Assembly: GCA_014874365.1 (NCBI GenBank)
Contig: JACWAH010000002.1
Location: 28,627 to 92,626 of the forward strand
Origin: Thermoplasmatales archaeon
GTDB lineage: Archaea > Thermoplasmatota > Thermoplasmata > Thermoplasmatales > Thermoplasmataceae
Length of the DNA: 64,000 nt
Reading direction: 5' to 3'
The notes beneath the pieces were generated by a model, which did no database searches, was not told the DNA's origin, and was given only the letters and a program-made list of their open reading frames with translations. Below, piece by piece: positions 1 through 8,335 of this stretch. Numbering within the stretch: position 1 is the stretch's first letter; every line of letters starts with the position of its first letter. The translations under genes and the position numbers were made by a program.

Positions 1-28
1 GCCTCCCGAAAGCAGGAGTACTACTCTT

Positions 29-505
29 TTACTCCCTGAATTTGATTTCATAACAGGCTCCCATTCCAGGACCTTCATCGACGCATACCTGTATCATTTC
101 TATATTCTTGTTGCCAGAGAGGGACTTCCTGAGTTCCTCGGCAACATACCGCGAAATTTCTTCGCTTGCGCTGCTGGCCGTCGGAATCTCAAATACGTCA
201 ATTTTACTGATCCTGATCTCCTTGTCGCCGTAGGAAATAGTGCAGATGCCATTCTCTATTTTGTAAGTTGAACTTGTTGACTTAACGGGAACAAGCAGCC
301 TGTGATCCATCCTCTGGGTGATAATCTTAAGTTGCTGTATCAATTCCAGATAATCAACAATAAACTCTCCCTCAGCCTCCCCATAGACCCTTGCCCTTAC
401 AAAGTAATCATGACCATGCAATCTAGAACATTTTGTATGTGAAGGTATGAAATGCGCCGCGGAAAACCTGATATCGGTTTTCCATCCGTCTACTTCCAGG
501 AACAT
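29..505 (-). CDS. queD: QueD/PTPS-family 6-carboxytetrahydropterin synthase
   Basis: The 158-residue protein matches the 6-pyruvoyl-tetrahydropterin synthase/QueD fold. Zinc ligands are visible in SAAHF near residue 16 and in LHGHDY near residue 29. A Cys three residues before LHGH (CSRLHGH) matches the catalytic Cys of QueD rather than of eukaryotic PTPS. DHRLL near residue 67 and the PTASSASEE segment near residue 108 fit the remaining active-site positions. QueD converts dihydroneopterin triphosphate to 6-carboxytetrahydropterin, the route to preQ0 and, in archaea, archaeosine in tRNA. The gene stands alone, with a TATA-like element at about 552-562 and a 24-bp palindrome just beyond it. 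A PTPS-III role in folate synthesis is a possible alternative. Confidence 0.85.
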   Translation of the reverse strand: MFLEVDGWKTDIRFSAAHFIPSHTKCSRLHGHDYFVRARVYGEAEGEFIVDYLELIQQLKIITQRMDHRLLVPVKSTSSTYKIENGICTISYGDKEIRISKIDVFEIPTASSASEEISRYVAEELRKSLSGNKNIEMIQVCVDEGPGMGACYEIKFRE

Positions 506-563
506 GCATGGTTAATTACGGACTCGTATTTTATCCGTTCCGAGGGTTTGCATTATTTAATAT

Positions 564-587
564 GGGGATTTATCATGATAAATCCCC
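564..587. promoter_or_regulatory. 24-bp perfect palindrome upstream of queD
   Basis: The sequence reads the same on both strands over 24 bp: a 12-bp arm of GGGGATTTATCA followed by its exact complement. It lies 59 to 82 nt upstream of the queD start, directly behind an AT-rich TATA-like element at about 552-562 on the minus strand. It also lies 44 nt beyond the stop of the transporter gene, so it could be a terminator hairpin for that gene, although no clear U-run follows it. An operator is the preferred reading. Confidence 0.5.
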
Positions 588-630
588 TTAATCCTAATAT
601 TAAAGGTGGATCCCCAAAAGGGACCCCTTC

Positions 631-1569
631 TCATTGGTCCGCATCAGGTTCCGCAGTCTTGGGCGGAAGTTTCGTTATCTCCCTGTAACCTTTGAATATG
701 TTGCCCAGGCCTATTACTCCAACTACAATTAACACCAGAATGGTTGCAACTCCGATTGACCCCAGGTTAGGTATGGGGTTGCCTGTGCTCAATGCAAAGT
801 TATCTAACGCAGGAAACCCAATTACGAATCCCCCAATCAGGACGAATGCCAGTCCCCCCAGGTAAAGCGTCCTTGCGGCTGCAGATCTTCCCACGTATTT
901 TATCTGGTTTATGTTGAGCTTCTTTACACGCATGATGTTTGCAAATATAGCCCCGATGATAATCTGCATTATCATTGTGCCAATTCCAAAAAAGGTACCA
1001 ACCAGTGCTGCATAGTATATATTTGGCATCTGCGGCGCAAGCACAAAAACTACTATTGTTGCATACCCGCCGAATCCCCAGCCTGCAATAAATCCATGAA
1101 CAACCGCAAGCCTTAACGGGATAGGCTTGACCGTGTTTTCAACTTCTCCCATTGGGACTCTTTCCGCTTTTGTGGTGTGGTGGATCTTTCCTCCAAAGAG
1201 CCTGTCAAGTGGTATATGCAAGTATGATCCTTTTATGAGGTAGTACCCGACTACAAACATAACAAATCCCACAAGGACGTAAATGTATCCATCCAGATTG
1301 TAGGTTATATAGATCGCCGCCAGGCCAACAAATCCAAGAGTCGTGAGGATTGTTCTTTGCACTGTAAACCCGGCTGAAAATGTGAAACCTGCCTTCATTC
1401 CTCCCCTGGTACTGTAACTTCCCACGGAATAACTGAATGTTATTGGCCAGGTGTGCTCGTCTGGAGTCAGCCCATGCAGCATCCCAAGCACCAGCGCGAT
1501 CACTAGGATAACAACCACTGAAAGACCAGTTGTGGGGTTCAGGAAGAAATCCAGTCCAACCATATTCAC
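631..1569 (-). CDS. Putative metal transporter, NicO/NiCoT-like membrane protein
   Basis: This 312-residue protein has about seven hydrophobic segments. A His/Asp-rich signature near residue 32 (HGLTPDEHTWP) resembles the H-x4-D-x-H motif in the first helices of nickel/cobalt permeases, and a second conserved-looking motif (VHGFIAGWGFG) lies mid-protein. A GTG start at 1569 overlaps the regulator's stop codon (GTGA); an ATG at 1563 is an equally good start. Coupling to a DtxR-type regulator supports transition-metal transport (Ni, Co, Mn or Fe). The family call is tentative because the motif is not the canonical one, and the substrate cannot be read from the sequence. Confidence 0.5.
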   Translation of the reverse strand: MNMVGLDFFLNPTTGLSVVVILVIALVLGMLHGLTPDEHTWPITFSYSVGSYSTRGGMKAGFTFSAGFTVQRTILTTLGFVGLAAIYITYNLDGYIYVLVGFVMFVVGYYLIKGSYLHIPLDRLFGGKIHHTTKAERVPMGEVENTVKPIPLRLAVVHGFIAGWGFGGYATIVVFVLAPQMPNIYYAALVGTFFGIGTMIMQIIIGAIFANIMRVKKLNINQIKYVGRSAAARTLYLGGLAFVLIGGFVIGFPALDNFALSTGNPIPNLGSIGVATILVLIVVGVIGLGNIFKGYREITKLPPKTAEPDADQ

Positions 1570-1982
1570 TGCACCGTAGAAATTGGTTTTCCATGAGGAC
1601 AGTTGCTTGGGCTGTCAATACGCTTCAGCACAAGTTTAGCGTTTTCAATGGGCAATATGAAATCTATATCGCTTGCTTCCAGGCAAGCTACATCTTCTGA
1701 GACTCCGCTTTGGCAAAATAATGACTCATAGGTACGATGAACCATGAGAATTCTTTTAGTTGTTTCAATCCCGCTTTCAGTGAGCATAATCATTCCGTCC
1801 CTCGAATCTGCAAGACCCTTGAACATCAATCTCTTTACAACGCTAAACGCGGTTGGCGCGCTCACCCTCATATTCTCCGCGATTTCGTGGAGCCGCATCG
1901 GAAAACGTGAATCCGATTTTTCTCCAATTAATACCAGGCAGTCTCGTTCACGCTTCGTAACATTATTAGTAGCAGTAACCAT
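1566..1982 (-). CDS. DtxR/MntR-family metal-dependent transcription regulator
   Basis: The 138-residue protein has an N-terminal winged helix (about residues 10-65, with the recognition segment SAPTAFSVVKRLMFKGL). A DtxR-type dimerisation and metal-binding domain follows, with HRTYESLF near residue 83, a Cys-Glu pair in CLEAS and a C-terminal CPHGKPI. In this family, His, Glu, Cys and Met side chains bind Fe or Mn and switch on DNA binding. The start codon is ATG, with a TATA-like element about 28 nt upstream, so the mRNA is probably leaderless. An inverted repeat lies between TATA and ATG, which suggests autorepression. The gene is translationally coupled to the downstream metal-transporter-like gene. 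Confidence 0.85.
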   Translation of the reverse strand: MVTATNNVTKRERDCLVLIGEKSDSRFPMRLHEIAENMRVSAPTAFSVVKRLMFKGLADSRDGMIMLTESGIETTKRILMVHRTYESLFCQSGVSEDVACLEASDIDFILPIENAKLVLKRIDSPSNCPHGKPISTVQ

Positions 1983-1985
1983 ACG

Positions 1986-2000
1986 TTAGTATCATTCTAA
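1986..2000. promoter_or_regulatory. Candidate DtxR-family operator
   Basis: An imperfect 15-bp inverted repeat of the form TTAG-N7-CTAA is symmetric at 12 positions. It starts 4 nt upstream of the regulator's ATG and lies between it and the TATA-like element at about 2005-2015. Placement over the predicted transcription start fits autorepression. The TTAG/CTAA half-sites resemble those of DtxR-type boxes, although the spacing here was not tested. Confidence 0.4.
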
Positions 2001-2114
2001 TGTTATTAAAGATTATTATCTAAAAATCAACCGGAGATTGACGATCACCACCAATCAAAACTATTAATTACATTCAAGACGATTAACGCACTTGAAAATG
2101 GAAGGTATGTTTGT

Positions 2115-2849
2115 ATGTCAAGATTGACCCTCTCCGTCAAGAACCTTAAAGAGATTGCTGACCTGCTTAACACGGTAGTTACCGAAGCTAAGTTCAAGCT
2201 TGATCAAACCGGGATTTCTATTAAAGCGGTGGACCCCTCGCATGTTGCAATGATAAGCATTGACATCCCCAAGGAGCTTTTCACCGAGTATTCCCTCGAA
2301 AAAGATGATGAACTCGCGATTGACGTGGAGAAACTGAAGACCACTCTGAAAGTTGCCAGGGATTCGGATGAAATAACAGTGAAGATTGAAAAAGACAAGA
2401 TTGCCTTCGAGATAGGTGCTGTCATCAGAACAATGAATCTTCTTGACGGAAATGCTGTCTCGATTCCCAGGATACCTAAGATTACTTCTGAGTTCTATGT
2501 TGTTCTTGCGAAACAGGAGTTCGACAAGGGATTGAGGGCGGCCGAAGACGTTTCAGATTCGATCAAGCTTTCTTTGAGCGCAACAGAATTCAAGGCAAAA
2601 TCAAGTTCCGAAACGGAAGAATCCGAACTTATTTTACCCAAAGATCTCCTGAAAGAAGTAAGTTGCGAATCTCCTGTCAAGAGTTCTTACCCGATTGAAT
2701 ATTTGATTAAATTTACACGCGCCCTGCAATCCTGCGAAGAATTTAAATTAAGTTTCCGGGACGACTACCCGCTTACCGTGGATTTCAGATTTGGTAAAGA
2801 TTCACTGATTAATGGTGCATTCTACCTTGCACCAAGAATGGAGGAGTAG
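2115..2849 (+). CDS. pcn: DNA polymerase sliding clamp (PCNA)
   Basis: At 244 residues the protein has the normal archaeal PCNA length. Two similar halves are visible, and KAVDPSHVAMISIDIP near residue 39 is the classic PCNA segment. The interdomain connector lies around residues 115-130, and the C-terminal segment ends in YLAPRMEE, the conserved clamp tail. It forms a ring on DNA that tethers DNA polymerase, ligase and FEN1. The start is ATG with a TATA-like stretch at about 2059-2070. The gene is convergent with the Phr-like regulator, 6 bp apart. Confidence 0.97.
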   Translation: MSRLTLSVKNLKEIADLLNTVVTEAKFKLDQTGISIKAVDPSHVAMISIDIPKELFTEYSLEKDDELAIDVEKLKTTLKVARDSDEITVKIEKDKIAFEIGAVIRTMNLLDGNAVSIPRIPKITSEFYVVLAKQEFDKGLRAAEDVSDSIKLSLSATEFKAKSSSETEESELILPKDLLKEVSCESPVKSSYPIEYLIKFTRALQSCEEFKLSFRDDYPLTVDFRFGKDSLINGAFYLAPRMEE

Positions 2850-2855
2850 ATCCGT

Positions 2856-3452
2856 TCAAGGATCAATTCTCCCAACTATTGCTTCTACCAGATTCCTGGG
2901 AATCCCTGTTTTCCTGGCCACGTCCTCTGTATTGAGAGAATCTATGTACCGGAGTGCGACCTCTCTGCTAATTGGATCATTATAAATTCTGTTGATTTCT
3001 GCCTGCAGGGAAGATATTACTGCATTCCTTTCTCTGAGTAAAGTCCCCCTTTCGTTCATTATGTTGTCAATTCTCTGGTCTATCTCCCTTAACTTGGATA
3101 TTGAACTTTTTTCATTTATCCTGTCCGGATTTTCATTGTCACTTTGTTCCGGAAGGATGTCGTACATCTTGACACGAACAAAGTTGGGAGAATAATCAAA
3201 AACAAGAGTTCGAAAATTAGTGGGCCTGTACACCCTTCTCGGTGGCCCACTGTTATTGGAAATCACTCCTTCAAGGGTGATCAGGCCCGCTTTCTCAAGA
3301 AAATAGAGTTGCTTGTTGATGGCCTGTTGCGATATCCCGGTCCTCCTGCTCATCTCCAGGGCGTAGGAAGGGTCCATGGTGAGCATCCTGAGTATTTCTC
3401 TCCTGGTATCGTTTTCAATTGCCGAGAGAAAGTAATCAATAAGCTCATCCAT
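2856..3452 (-). CDS. ArsR-type winged-helix regulator, resembles heat-shock regulator Phr
   Basis: From the ATG at 3452 the protein has 198 residues; a TTG at 3476 would add eight and overlap hsp20. An ArsR-like winged helix fills about residues 1-75 (ENDTRREILRML, then SQQAINKQLYFLEKAGL). A long coiled coil follows (about residues 110-160), and then a short C-terminal helical domain. Length, N-terminal winged helix and charged helical tail match Phr, the Pyrococcus regulator that represses hsp20. The gene starts 11 nt after the hsp20 stop and is very likely co-transcribed with it. The Phr analogy is an inference from architecture and neighbourhood. Confidence 0.75.
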   Translation of the reverse strand: MDELIDYFLSAIENDTRREILRMLTMDPSYALEMSRRTGISQQAINKQLYFLEKAGLITLEGVISNNSGPPRRVYRPTNFRTLVFDYSPNFVRVKMYDILPEQSDNENPDRINEKSSISKLREIDQRIDNIMNERGTLLRERNAVISSLQAEINRIYNDPISREVALRYIDSLNTEDVARKTGIPRNLVEAIVGRIDP

Positions 3453-3462
3453 TGGGGTATCT

Positions 3463-4026
3463 TCACTCGATCTCAACGTTTTTCCCTGAAGGCTTGGTCT
3501 TTTTCTGCTTGTTCACAACCACATCAAGTATTCCGTTGGTGAACTTGGCCTTTGCTGTGTCAGGGTTAACGGGAGATTCGAAGTTCAGTTCCTTGTAGTA
3601 TTTTCTGACTTCATCCTTCGTACTGATCACGATGTTTTCCTCGTTTATCTCGAGATTAACTTCGTTCTTTGCGACGCCTGGAAGCTCAAATGTCATGTAG
3701 TATTTCTCTTCGTCCTCGTTGAGATCTGCTATTGGCTCTCTTACGTTTCCTCCTCTTATGGATTTTGGTTCGCTACCCGGAGTCCTTACAAGGCCGGGGA
3801 CGTTTCCGAATTCCTGAAATACGGGTTTGCCGTCTGGTCCAACACGATACGTGAAACCATAGACAAAAGGTTCGTCTCCTGTTTCATCTATACTCTGCCT
3901 CAATTTGCCGAATACCTTCATCATTCTATCGTTGAGTCGCCTGAAATCGAAGTCAAAGTCATCGAAGAAGTCACCAAAGAAATCTCCTCTCCAGTCATCC
4001 GAGTCTCTATTTTTCTTACCTACCAT
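3463..4026 (-). CDS. hsp20: Small heat shock protein (Hsp20 family)
   Basis: This 187-residue protein has an Asp/Phe-rich N-terminal arm (residues 10-35, repeated DFFGDFFDDFDF-like runs) and an alpha-crystallin domain from about residue 95 to 175. That domain includes MTFELPGVAKNEVNLEI and the terminal FTNGILDVVV strand. The usual C-terminal I-x-I/V anchor is only approximate (VEIE). Such proteins are ATP-independent holdases that bind unfolding proteins. The gene leads a two-gene operon with a Phr-like regulator. A TATA-like element at about 4078-4088 lies upstream and a perfect inverted repeat lies in the 5' leader. Confidence 0.93.
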   Translation of the reverse strand: MVGKKNRDSDDWRGDFFGDFFDDFDFDFRRLNDRMMKVFGKLRQSIDETGDEPFVYGFTYRVGPDGKPVFQEFGNVPGLVRTPGSEPKSIRGGNVREPIADLNEDEEKYYMTFELPGVAKNEVNLEINEENIVISTKDEVRKYYKELNFESPVNPDTAKAKFTNGILDVVVNKQKKTKPSGKNVEIE

Positions 4027-4041
4027 TTTAATTCACCTACT

Positions 4042-4060
4042 TGACAACCACACGTTGTCA
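4042..4060. promoter_or_regulatory. Perfect inverted repeat at the hsp20 transcription start
   Basis: TGACAAC and GTTGTCA form a perfect 7-bp inverted repeat around a CACAC spacer. With TATA centred near 4083, transcription would begin near 4058, inside the repeat. That is the position expected for an operator bound by a repressor, most likely the co-transcribed Phr-like protein. Confidence 0.55.
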
Positions 4061-4150
4061 TCCTGCTATTTACAACTGATATATAAAGATTATTAAGTGA
4101 ACCTAGGAACCAGCCAAAATCATGCTGCAGAGCTCTGGATATTTGAAAAA

Positions 4151-4225
4151 CGGGCGCGAGGGGATTTGGACCCCTGATCTACAGCTTAGGAGGCTGTTGC
4201 CTTATCCGGACTGGGCCACGCGCCC
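4151..4225 (-). tRNA. tRNA-Arg (CCT anticodon)
   Basis: The minus strand folds as a complete 75-nt tRNA. The acceptor stem is GGGCGCG pairing with CGCGCCC, the anticodon stem ACAGC/GCTGT carries the loop CTCCTAA (anticodon CCT), and the T stem AGGGG/CCCCT carries the loop TCCAAAT. The discriminator base is G, no CCA is encoded and no intron is visible. It reads AGG codons. Confidence 0.95.
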
Positions 4226-4368
4226 TGCCACCTTTGATGACTGGAGAATATATAAAATTGCCATTATTCGTAGTTTCGCAGAATGCTTATAGCTCTGATT
4301 CGGGAAGCCAGGTTTTAGTTCCATGGATTCCAGCGTAACCTACAATTAGATGCGAGGCATACGACACT

Positions 4369-4830
4369 GTGCGTGTCCAGGATATTCTGGAGAGAGATCA
4401 TGAGGCCGAAACCAAGCGGATTAAATCAATCTTAAAGCTTGCGGAAAACGGTAAATTTGTCCCTGATTCCTTTGAACTGTTCCAGCAAAACCTCAAAAAA
4501 CACATTTACATTGAGGAGCAATTTGTGTTCCCAAGTCTTCTGGAGGGTGATCCTGACTTGAGAGGCCCCCTGGCAGGGCTTGAAATGGAACATGCATCGT
4601 TGTGGATGCTGATGGATCGCATAGAATCTGAAATTCTGGACAGCAATTTCACCAAGACGCCGAAATATCTTGATGAGATCTTGCGAATATTGACAGTTCA
4701 TAACGACCTGGAATCCAGAAACATCTATCCCAGGATTGTGGATGATTCCAGCCTCCTGATAGATGAAATTGTGCGACCTGAAGGCTGGGTTTGCAAGAGA
4801 TATAGAAATCACAAAAGAACTGGTCATTGA
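4369..4830 (+). CDS. Hemerythrin-like HHE domain protein
   Basis: The 153-residue protein contains the HHE pattern of a four-helix di-iron bundle: RDHEAE near residue 9, HIYIEEQFVFP near 45, EMEHASLW near 71 and HNDLESRNIYP near 110. These His/Glu positions match the iron ligands of bacterial and archaeal hemerythrin-like proteins, which bind O2 or sense or repair reactive nitrogen species. The start is GTG at 4369; no better ATG precedes the first helix. It is a single-gene unit between the tRNA and mscS, in tandem with the latter. Confidence 0.85.
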   Translation: MRVQDILERDHEAETKRIKSILKLAENGKFVPDSFELFQQNLKKHIYIEEQFVFPSLLEGDPDLRGPLAGLEMEHASLWMLMDRIESEILDSNFTKTPKYLDEILRILTVHNDLESRNIYPRIVDDSSLLIDEIVRPEGWVCKRYRNHKRTGH

Positions 4831-4882
4831 AAAAGCATCTGATTTGTAAACGATTTATATTGTATGCCTTAATGAAGAGGTA

Positions 4883-5794
4883 ATGGAACGACCCAGGTTC
4901 AGGCGCTGGCTGATCTCAATCGGACTGATCATAGTAGGGATGACTGCGGTTTTCGTAGGCCTCTATTTCACGAATTATTATTTGCACCTGGTTCCAGTTG
5001 GGTTAAATAAATTTCTTTATGCAGGCATAGTTGCAATCTCAATATTTGCCATTATCCGGATAGTTGTAGTAGCACTCGAAAGATACTTCTCTAAGTATGC
5101 TTCTACAGCAAAGGTCAGGCCGTTTGTTTTCGTAATCTCGTTGATAGGCTATTTTGTCCTTGCTCTCGCAGTCTTTGCAGTGCTTGGGTTCGACATTTCT
5201 TCCATAGTTCTGGGCAGCACTTTCATTTCCTTGATTCTTGGACTGGCTGCTCAGAATGTCTTAAGCAATGTATTTGCCGGATTAATGATTATCCTGGCAA
5301 GGCCATTTGCTGACGGCGATTTTATAACTTTGAATACTTGGCAATATGGAGCGATTTTGCCAAGTTATCCTCCGAAATATTTTTCCCGAGACAATATAAG
5401 ACCAGGGTACATAGGGAGGGTCTCAAAAACAGACCTGCTCTACACCTCCATAAAGGATGAAATGGGCCAGATAGTGAAGATACCAAATTCCATTGTTATT
5501 CAAGCTGCGGTGCAGAAAATTGGGAGTGAGGGCATCGTAAGAACTAGATATGAAATTCCCAAGGAAATTGAATTCCGTCTGGTGGAAGAACTCCTTAGAA
5601 AGAAAATTTCTGAGCTGCAGGATGCTAAGTCTGTTCCAAAAATATTGATTGATGAAAGCACCCAGGCAACTTACATAATCACCGTAGACGTAAATTTCAG
5701 AACGGAGGACCCGGATTCGAAAAAGAGCGAAGTCCTCCAGGTGATCATGAATGCAGTTGAGCCTTTGAAGAAGAAAATTCAAAGTCCGGAGTAA
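4883..5794 (+). CDS. MscS-type small-conductance mechanosensitive channel
   Basis: This 303-residue protein has four predicted N-terminal membrane segments, followed by the pore-lining MscS helix GLAAQNVLSNVFAGLMI near residue 122 and a beta domain with RPFADGDFI. A cytoplasmic alpha/beta domain completes it. It releases solutes on hypo-osmotic shock. An insertion after DGDFI (about residues 152-175, rich in Tyr and Pro) lengthens the beta domain compared with the minimal MscS. The last 16 bp overlap the convergent EF-2 gene. Confidence 0.9.
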   Translation: MERPRFRRWLISIGLIIVGMTAVFVGLYFTNYYLHLVPVGLNKFLYAGIVAISIFAIIRIVVVALERYFSKYASTAKVRPFVFVISLIGYFVLALAVFAVLGFDISSIVLGSTFISLILGLAAQNVLSNVFAGLMIILARPFADGDFITLNTWQYGAILPSYPPKYFSRDNIRPGYIGRVSKTDLLYTSIKDEMGQIVKIPNSIVIQAAVQKIGSEGIVRTRYEIPKEIEFRLVEELLRKKISELQDAKSVPKILIDESTQATYIITVDVNFRTEDPDSKKSEVLQVIMNAVEPLKKKIQSPE

Positions 5795-7980
5795 TAGGCT
5801 TCGTCATAAGGCTCTGGCCTTATGCCTTTCCTTTCCCTGATCTTTGTCACAACTTCTTTCTGCAATTCAGGTGGAACGCGCTGGTATCCAAAGTTCTCAG
5901 AACTCCACAGCACTTTTCCTCCTGTGGCACTCCTGATCGAAGAGGCAAATCCAAACATTCCGGCGACGGGTACTTTGGCTATGATCATCATCTCTTCGCC
6001 TTCCTGGTTCATTTCCTCAACGATTCCTCTTCTCTGCTGGATCTCGTTGGTCACTGAACCCATGATTTCTATTGGGACGTTGATGAAAACTTTCTGGATT
6101 GGTTCCATAAGTACTCTTTTGGCTTCGCACATGGCGCCGTATATTGAGTTCCTGCCTGCTGGAATCACCTGGGCAGGCCCTCTGTGGATGCTATCCTCGT
6201 GAAGCTTGGCGTCGGTCAGGTCGAATTTCACTCCATATACATGCTCATTTGCCAGCGGGCCGCGCTTTATGACCTCCTTGTATGGTTCTATCAGGAGTTC
6301 CATTGTCTCGTCGAGATACTGGATTCCTTTTGTAGTGTCAGTCATGAGGTTCATCCCCTCCACTGCAACAAGCCCCCTTGCTTCTTCCCTGGACAATCCT
6401 GCAGTCTGCAGCATTTCCACGATGGACTTCTTGTCCTTGAATTTAGTTCCCTGTGGAATCTTGTTCTCTTTTATCAGCGTAATTACTTCTTCAGGAAGAG
6501 GTTCCACCTTGAAATAGAATTTATTGTGCTTGTTTGGTGACTTTCCTTCAAATGGGCCCCCCTCGCCTTCAACCGTCTCCCTGTATACGACGATTGGATC
6601 TGAGGTTGTCACTTCCACCTTGTAATCATTTCTTATCCTGTAAAGCGTGATTTCCAAATGAAGTTCCCCCATTCCGGAGATAAGGTGTTCACCAGTCTCC
6701 TGGTTAATATCAATTTGAATTGACGGATCAGCCTTGGAAACATTCCTCAAAACCTCGATTAGTTTTGGCAGATCCGCTGTGTGCTTTGCCTCTATTGCGA
6801 GCGTGACTACTGGCTCTGTATAATGAACCATGGGTTCAAACGGGTCAATAACTTCAGAGGATACTGTACATCCGGCAATTGCCCCCTTAAGTCCTATCAT
6901 GGCTGCAATGTTGCCAGCAGTCAGGTGATCAACCTGTATCCTGTCCGGACCAACCATCATTGCAAGAACCTGTATCTTGACCTTGCTGTTCCCTGCACCG
7001 CTAACATAAACTTCAGTCCCTTTCCTTAAGGTACCGCTGAAAATCCTTCCAACAGAAACTTCTCCAGCATGAGGATCGATTATCATCTTTGTTATCATCA
7101 TGCTCACCGGGCCGTTTGGGTCGCAGTCGGTCATTGCCTTGCCCACCTTTGACTCAGGGTCTCCTTTCCATATCTGGGCAACCCTGTAAGCCTGAGCTTC
7201 CCTGGGGTTAGGAAGATGCTTGATTACCATGTCAAGTACAACCTGGTGCAGCTGGCTCTTATGCGCAAGTTCCTTCTGTTTTCCTTCCCTGACCAACTCA
7301 AGGATATCCTTGAAAGTTGTCTTGTTTGCAGCCATGGAATGAGATGAAATTGCCCAGTTGTTGAATGCGGACCCGAAAGCAACCGTTCCGGCCTGGACAC
7401 CGACTTTCCAGCTTTCTCCAAATTCCTTGGCTAAATTTTTCTGTATCAATCTATTCACGTCGTTGATAATGCGGACAAATCTTTTCTGCATCTCCTCGAC
7501 GTTTAACTTAAGTTCATTTATGAGCCTGTCAACCTTGTTAATGAAAAGAACCGGATGCACCCTCTCCCGCAACGCCTGTTTTATCACAGTCTCAGTCTGG
7601 GGCATTATTCCTTCCACAGCATCTACCACGATTATCACGCCGTCAACGGCCCTCATAGCGCGGGTAACGTCTCCCCCAAAGTCCACGTGCCCTGGGGTAT
7701 CTATGAGATTAATCAGGAAATCCTGTCCATCATGCTGGTGTACCATTGAAGCTACTGCAGCATTTATTGTGATGCCTCGAGCCTGTTCCTGCTCGTCGTA
7801 GTCAAGCATCAACTGCTTGCCTGCAAGTTCCTCGCTCATCATTCCCGCTCCCGCGATCAAATTATCGCTTAATGTGGTCTTCCCATGGTCAATGTGAGCC
7901 GCGATTCCGATGTTTCTGATTCGGGTATAATCCTTTAAAATTTCCATTGCCTTAGCAATATTATCTTCCTTTCGTCCCAT
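5779..7980 (-). CDS. fusA: Translation elongation factor EF-2
   Basis: At 733 residues this is a full-length archaeal EF-2. G1 is AHIDHGKTT near residue 28, G3 DTPGHVDFG near 93 and G4 NKVD near 147; domains II to V follow. The diphthamide site is in LHEDSIHRGPAQ near residue 600, where the His is modified and is the target of ADP-ribosylating toxins. EF-2 drives GTP-dependent translocation on the ribosome. It is the third gene of a tuf-rps10-fusA series on the minus strand, 36 nt after rps10. Confidence 0.97.
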   Translation of the reverse strand: MGRKEDNIAKAMEILKDYTRIRNIGIAAHIDHGKTTLSDNLIAGAGMMSEELAGKQLMLDYDEQEQARGITINAAVASMVHQHDGQDFLINLIDTPGHVDFGGDVTRAMRAVDGVIIVVDAVEGIMPQTETVIKQALRERVHPVLFINKVDRLINELKLNVEEMQKRFVRIINDVNRLIQKNLAKEFGESWKVGVQAGTVAFGSAFNNWAISSHSMAANKTTFKDILELVREGKQKELAHKSQLHQVVLDMVIKHLPNPREAQAYRVAQIWKGDPESKVGKAMTDCDPNGPVSMMITKMIIDPHAGEVSVGRIFSGTLRKGTEVYVSGAGNSKVKIQVLAMMVGPDRIQVDHLTAGNIAAMIGLKGAIAGCTVSSEVIDPFEPMVHYTEPVVTLAIEAKHTADLPKLIEVLRNVSKADPSIQIDINQETGEHLISGMGELHLEITLYRIRNDYKVEVTTSDPIVVYRETVEGEGGPFEGKSPNKHNKFYFKVEPLPEEVITLIKENKIPQGTKFKDKKSIVEMLQTAGLSREEARGLVAVEGMNLMTDTTKGIQYLDETMELLIEPYKEVIKRGPLANEHVYGVKFDLTDAKLHEDSIHRGPAQVIPAGRNSIYGAMCEAKRVLMEPIQKVFINVPIEIMGSVTNEIQQRRGIVEEMNQEGEEMMIIAKVPVAGMFGFASSIRSATGGKVLWSSENFGYQRVPPELQKEVVTKIRERKGIRPEPYDEAYYSGL

Positions 7981-8016
7981 TATTGTAACCCCTTCACTCT
8001 TTGAAAAAAATCTTGT

Positions 8017-8331
8017 TCAGCTCTTGATCTGGATCTCTATCTGAACTCCGTCCGGGATTGGTATTCTCATCAATTGCCTGATTGTACGCTCGTCAGCATC
8101 CACGTCGATGAGCCTCTTATGAATCCTCATTTCCCATCTGTCCCATGTTGGCGAACCTTCCCCGTCCGGACTCTTTCTGACCGGGACCATTAATCTTCTG
8201 GTGGGTAAAGGAACAGGACCATGAATCTCCACTCCAGTTCTCTGTGCTATCCCTCTTATCTCGTTACAAACTGAATCTACAATTTTGTGTTCTGTTCCGC
8301 TAAGAGAGATTCTTGCCCTGTAAGAAACCAT
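8017..8331 (-). CDS. rps10: 30S ribosomal protein uS10
   Basis: The 104-residue protein is normal length for archaeal S10. It contains [11 protein letters not shown] near the start, the loop [22 protein letters not shown] (only the first part need match) and the terminal [14 protein letters not shown]. It sits at the mRNA-facing head of the small subunit. The gene starts 4 nt after the tuf stop, so it is translationally linked to EF-1alpha, the widespread archaeal arrangement. Confidence 0.96.
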   Translation of the reverse strand: MVSYRARISLSGTEHKIVDSVCNEIRGIAQRTGVEIHGPVPLPTRRLMVPVRKSPDGEGSPTWDRWEMRIHKRLIDVDADERTIRQLMRIPIPDGVQIEIQIKS

Positions 8332-8335
8332 GAGA

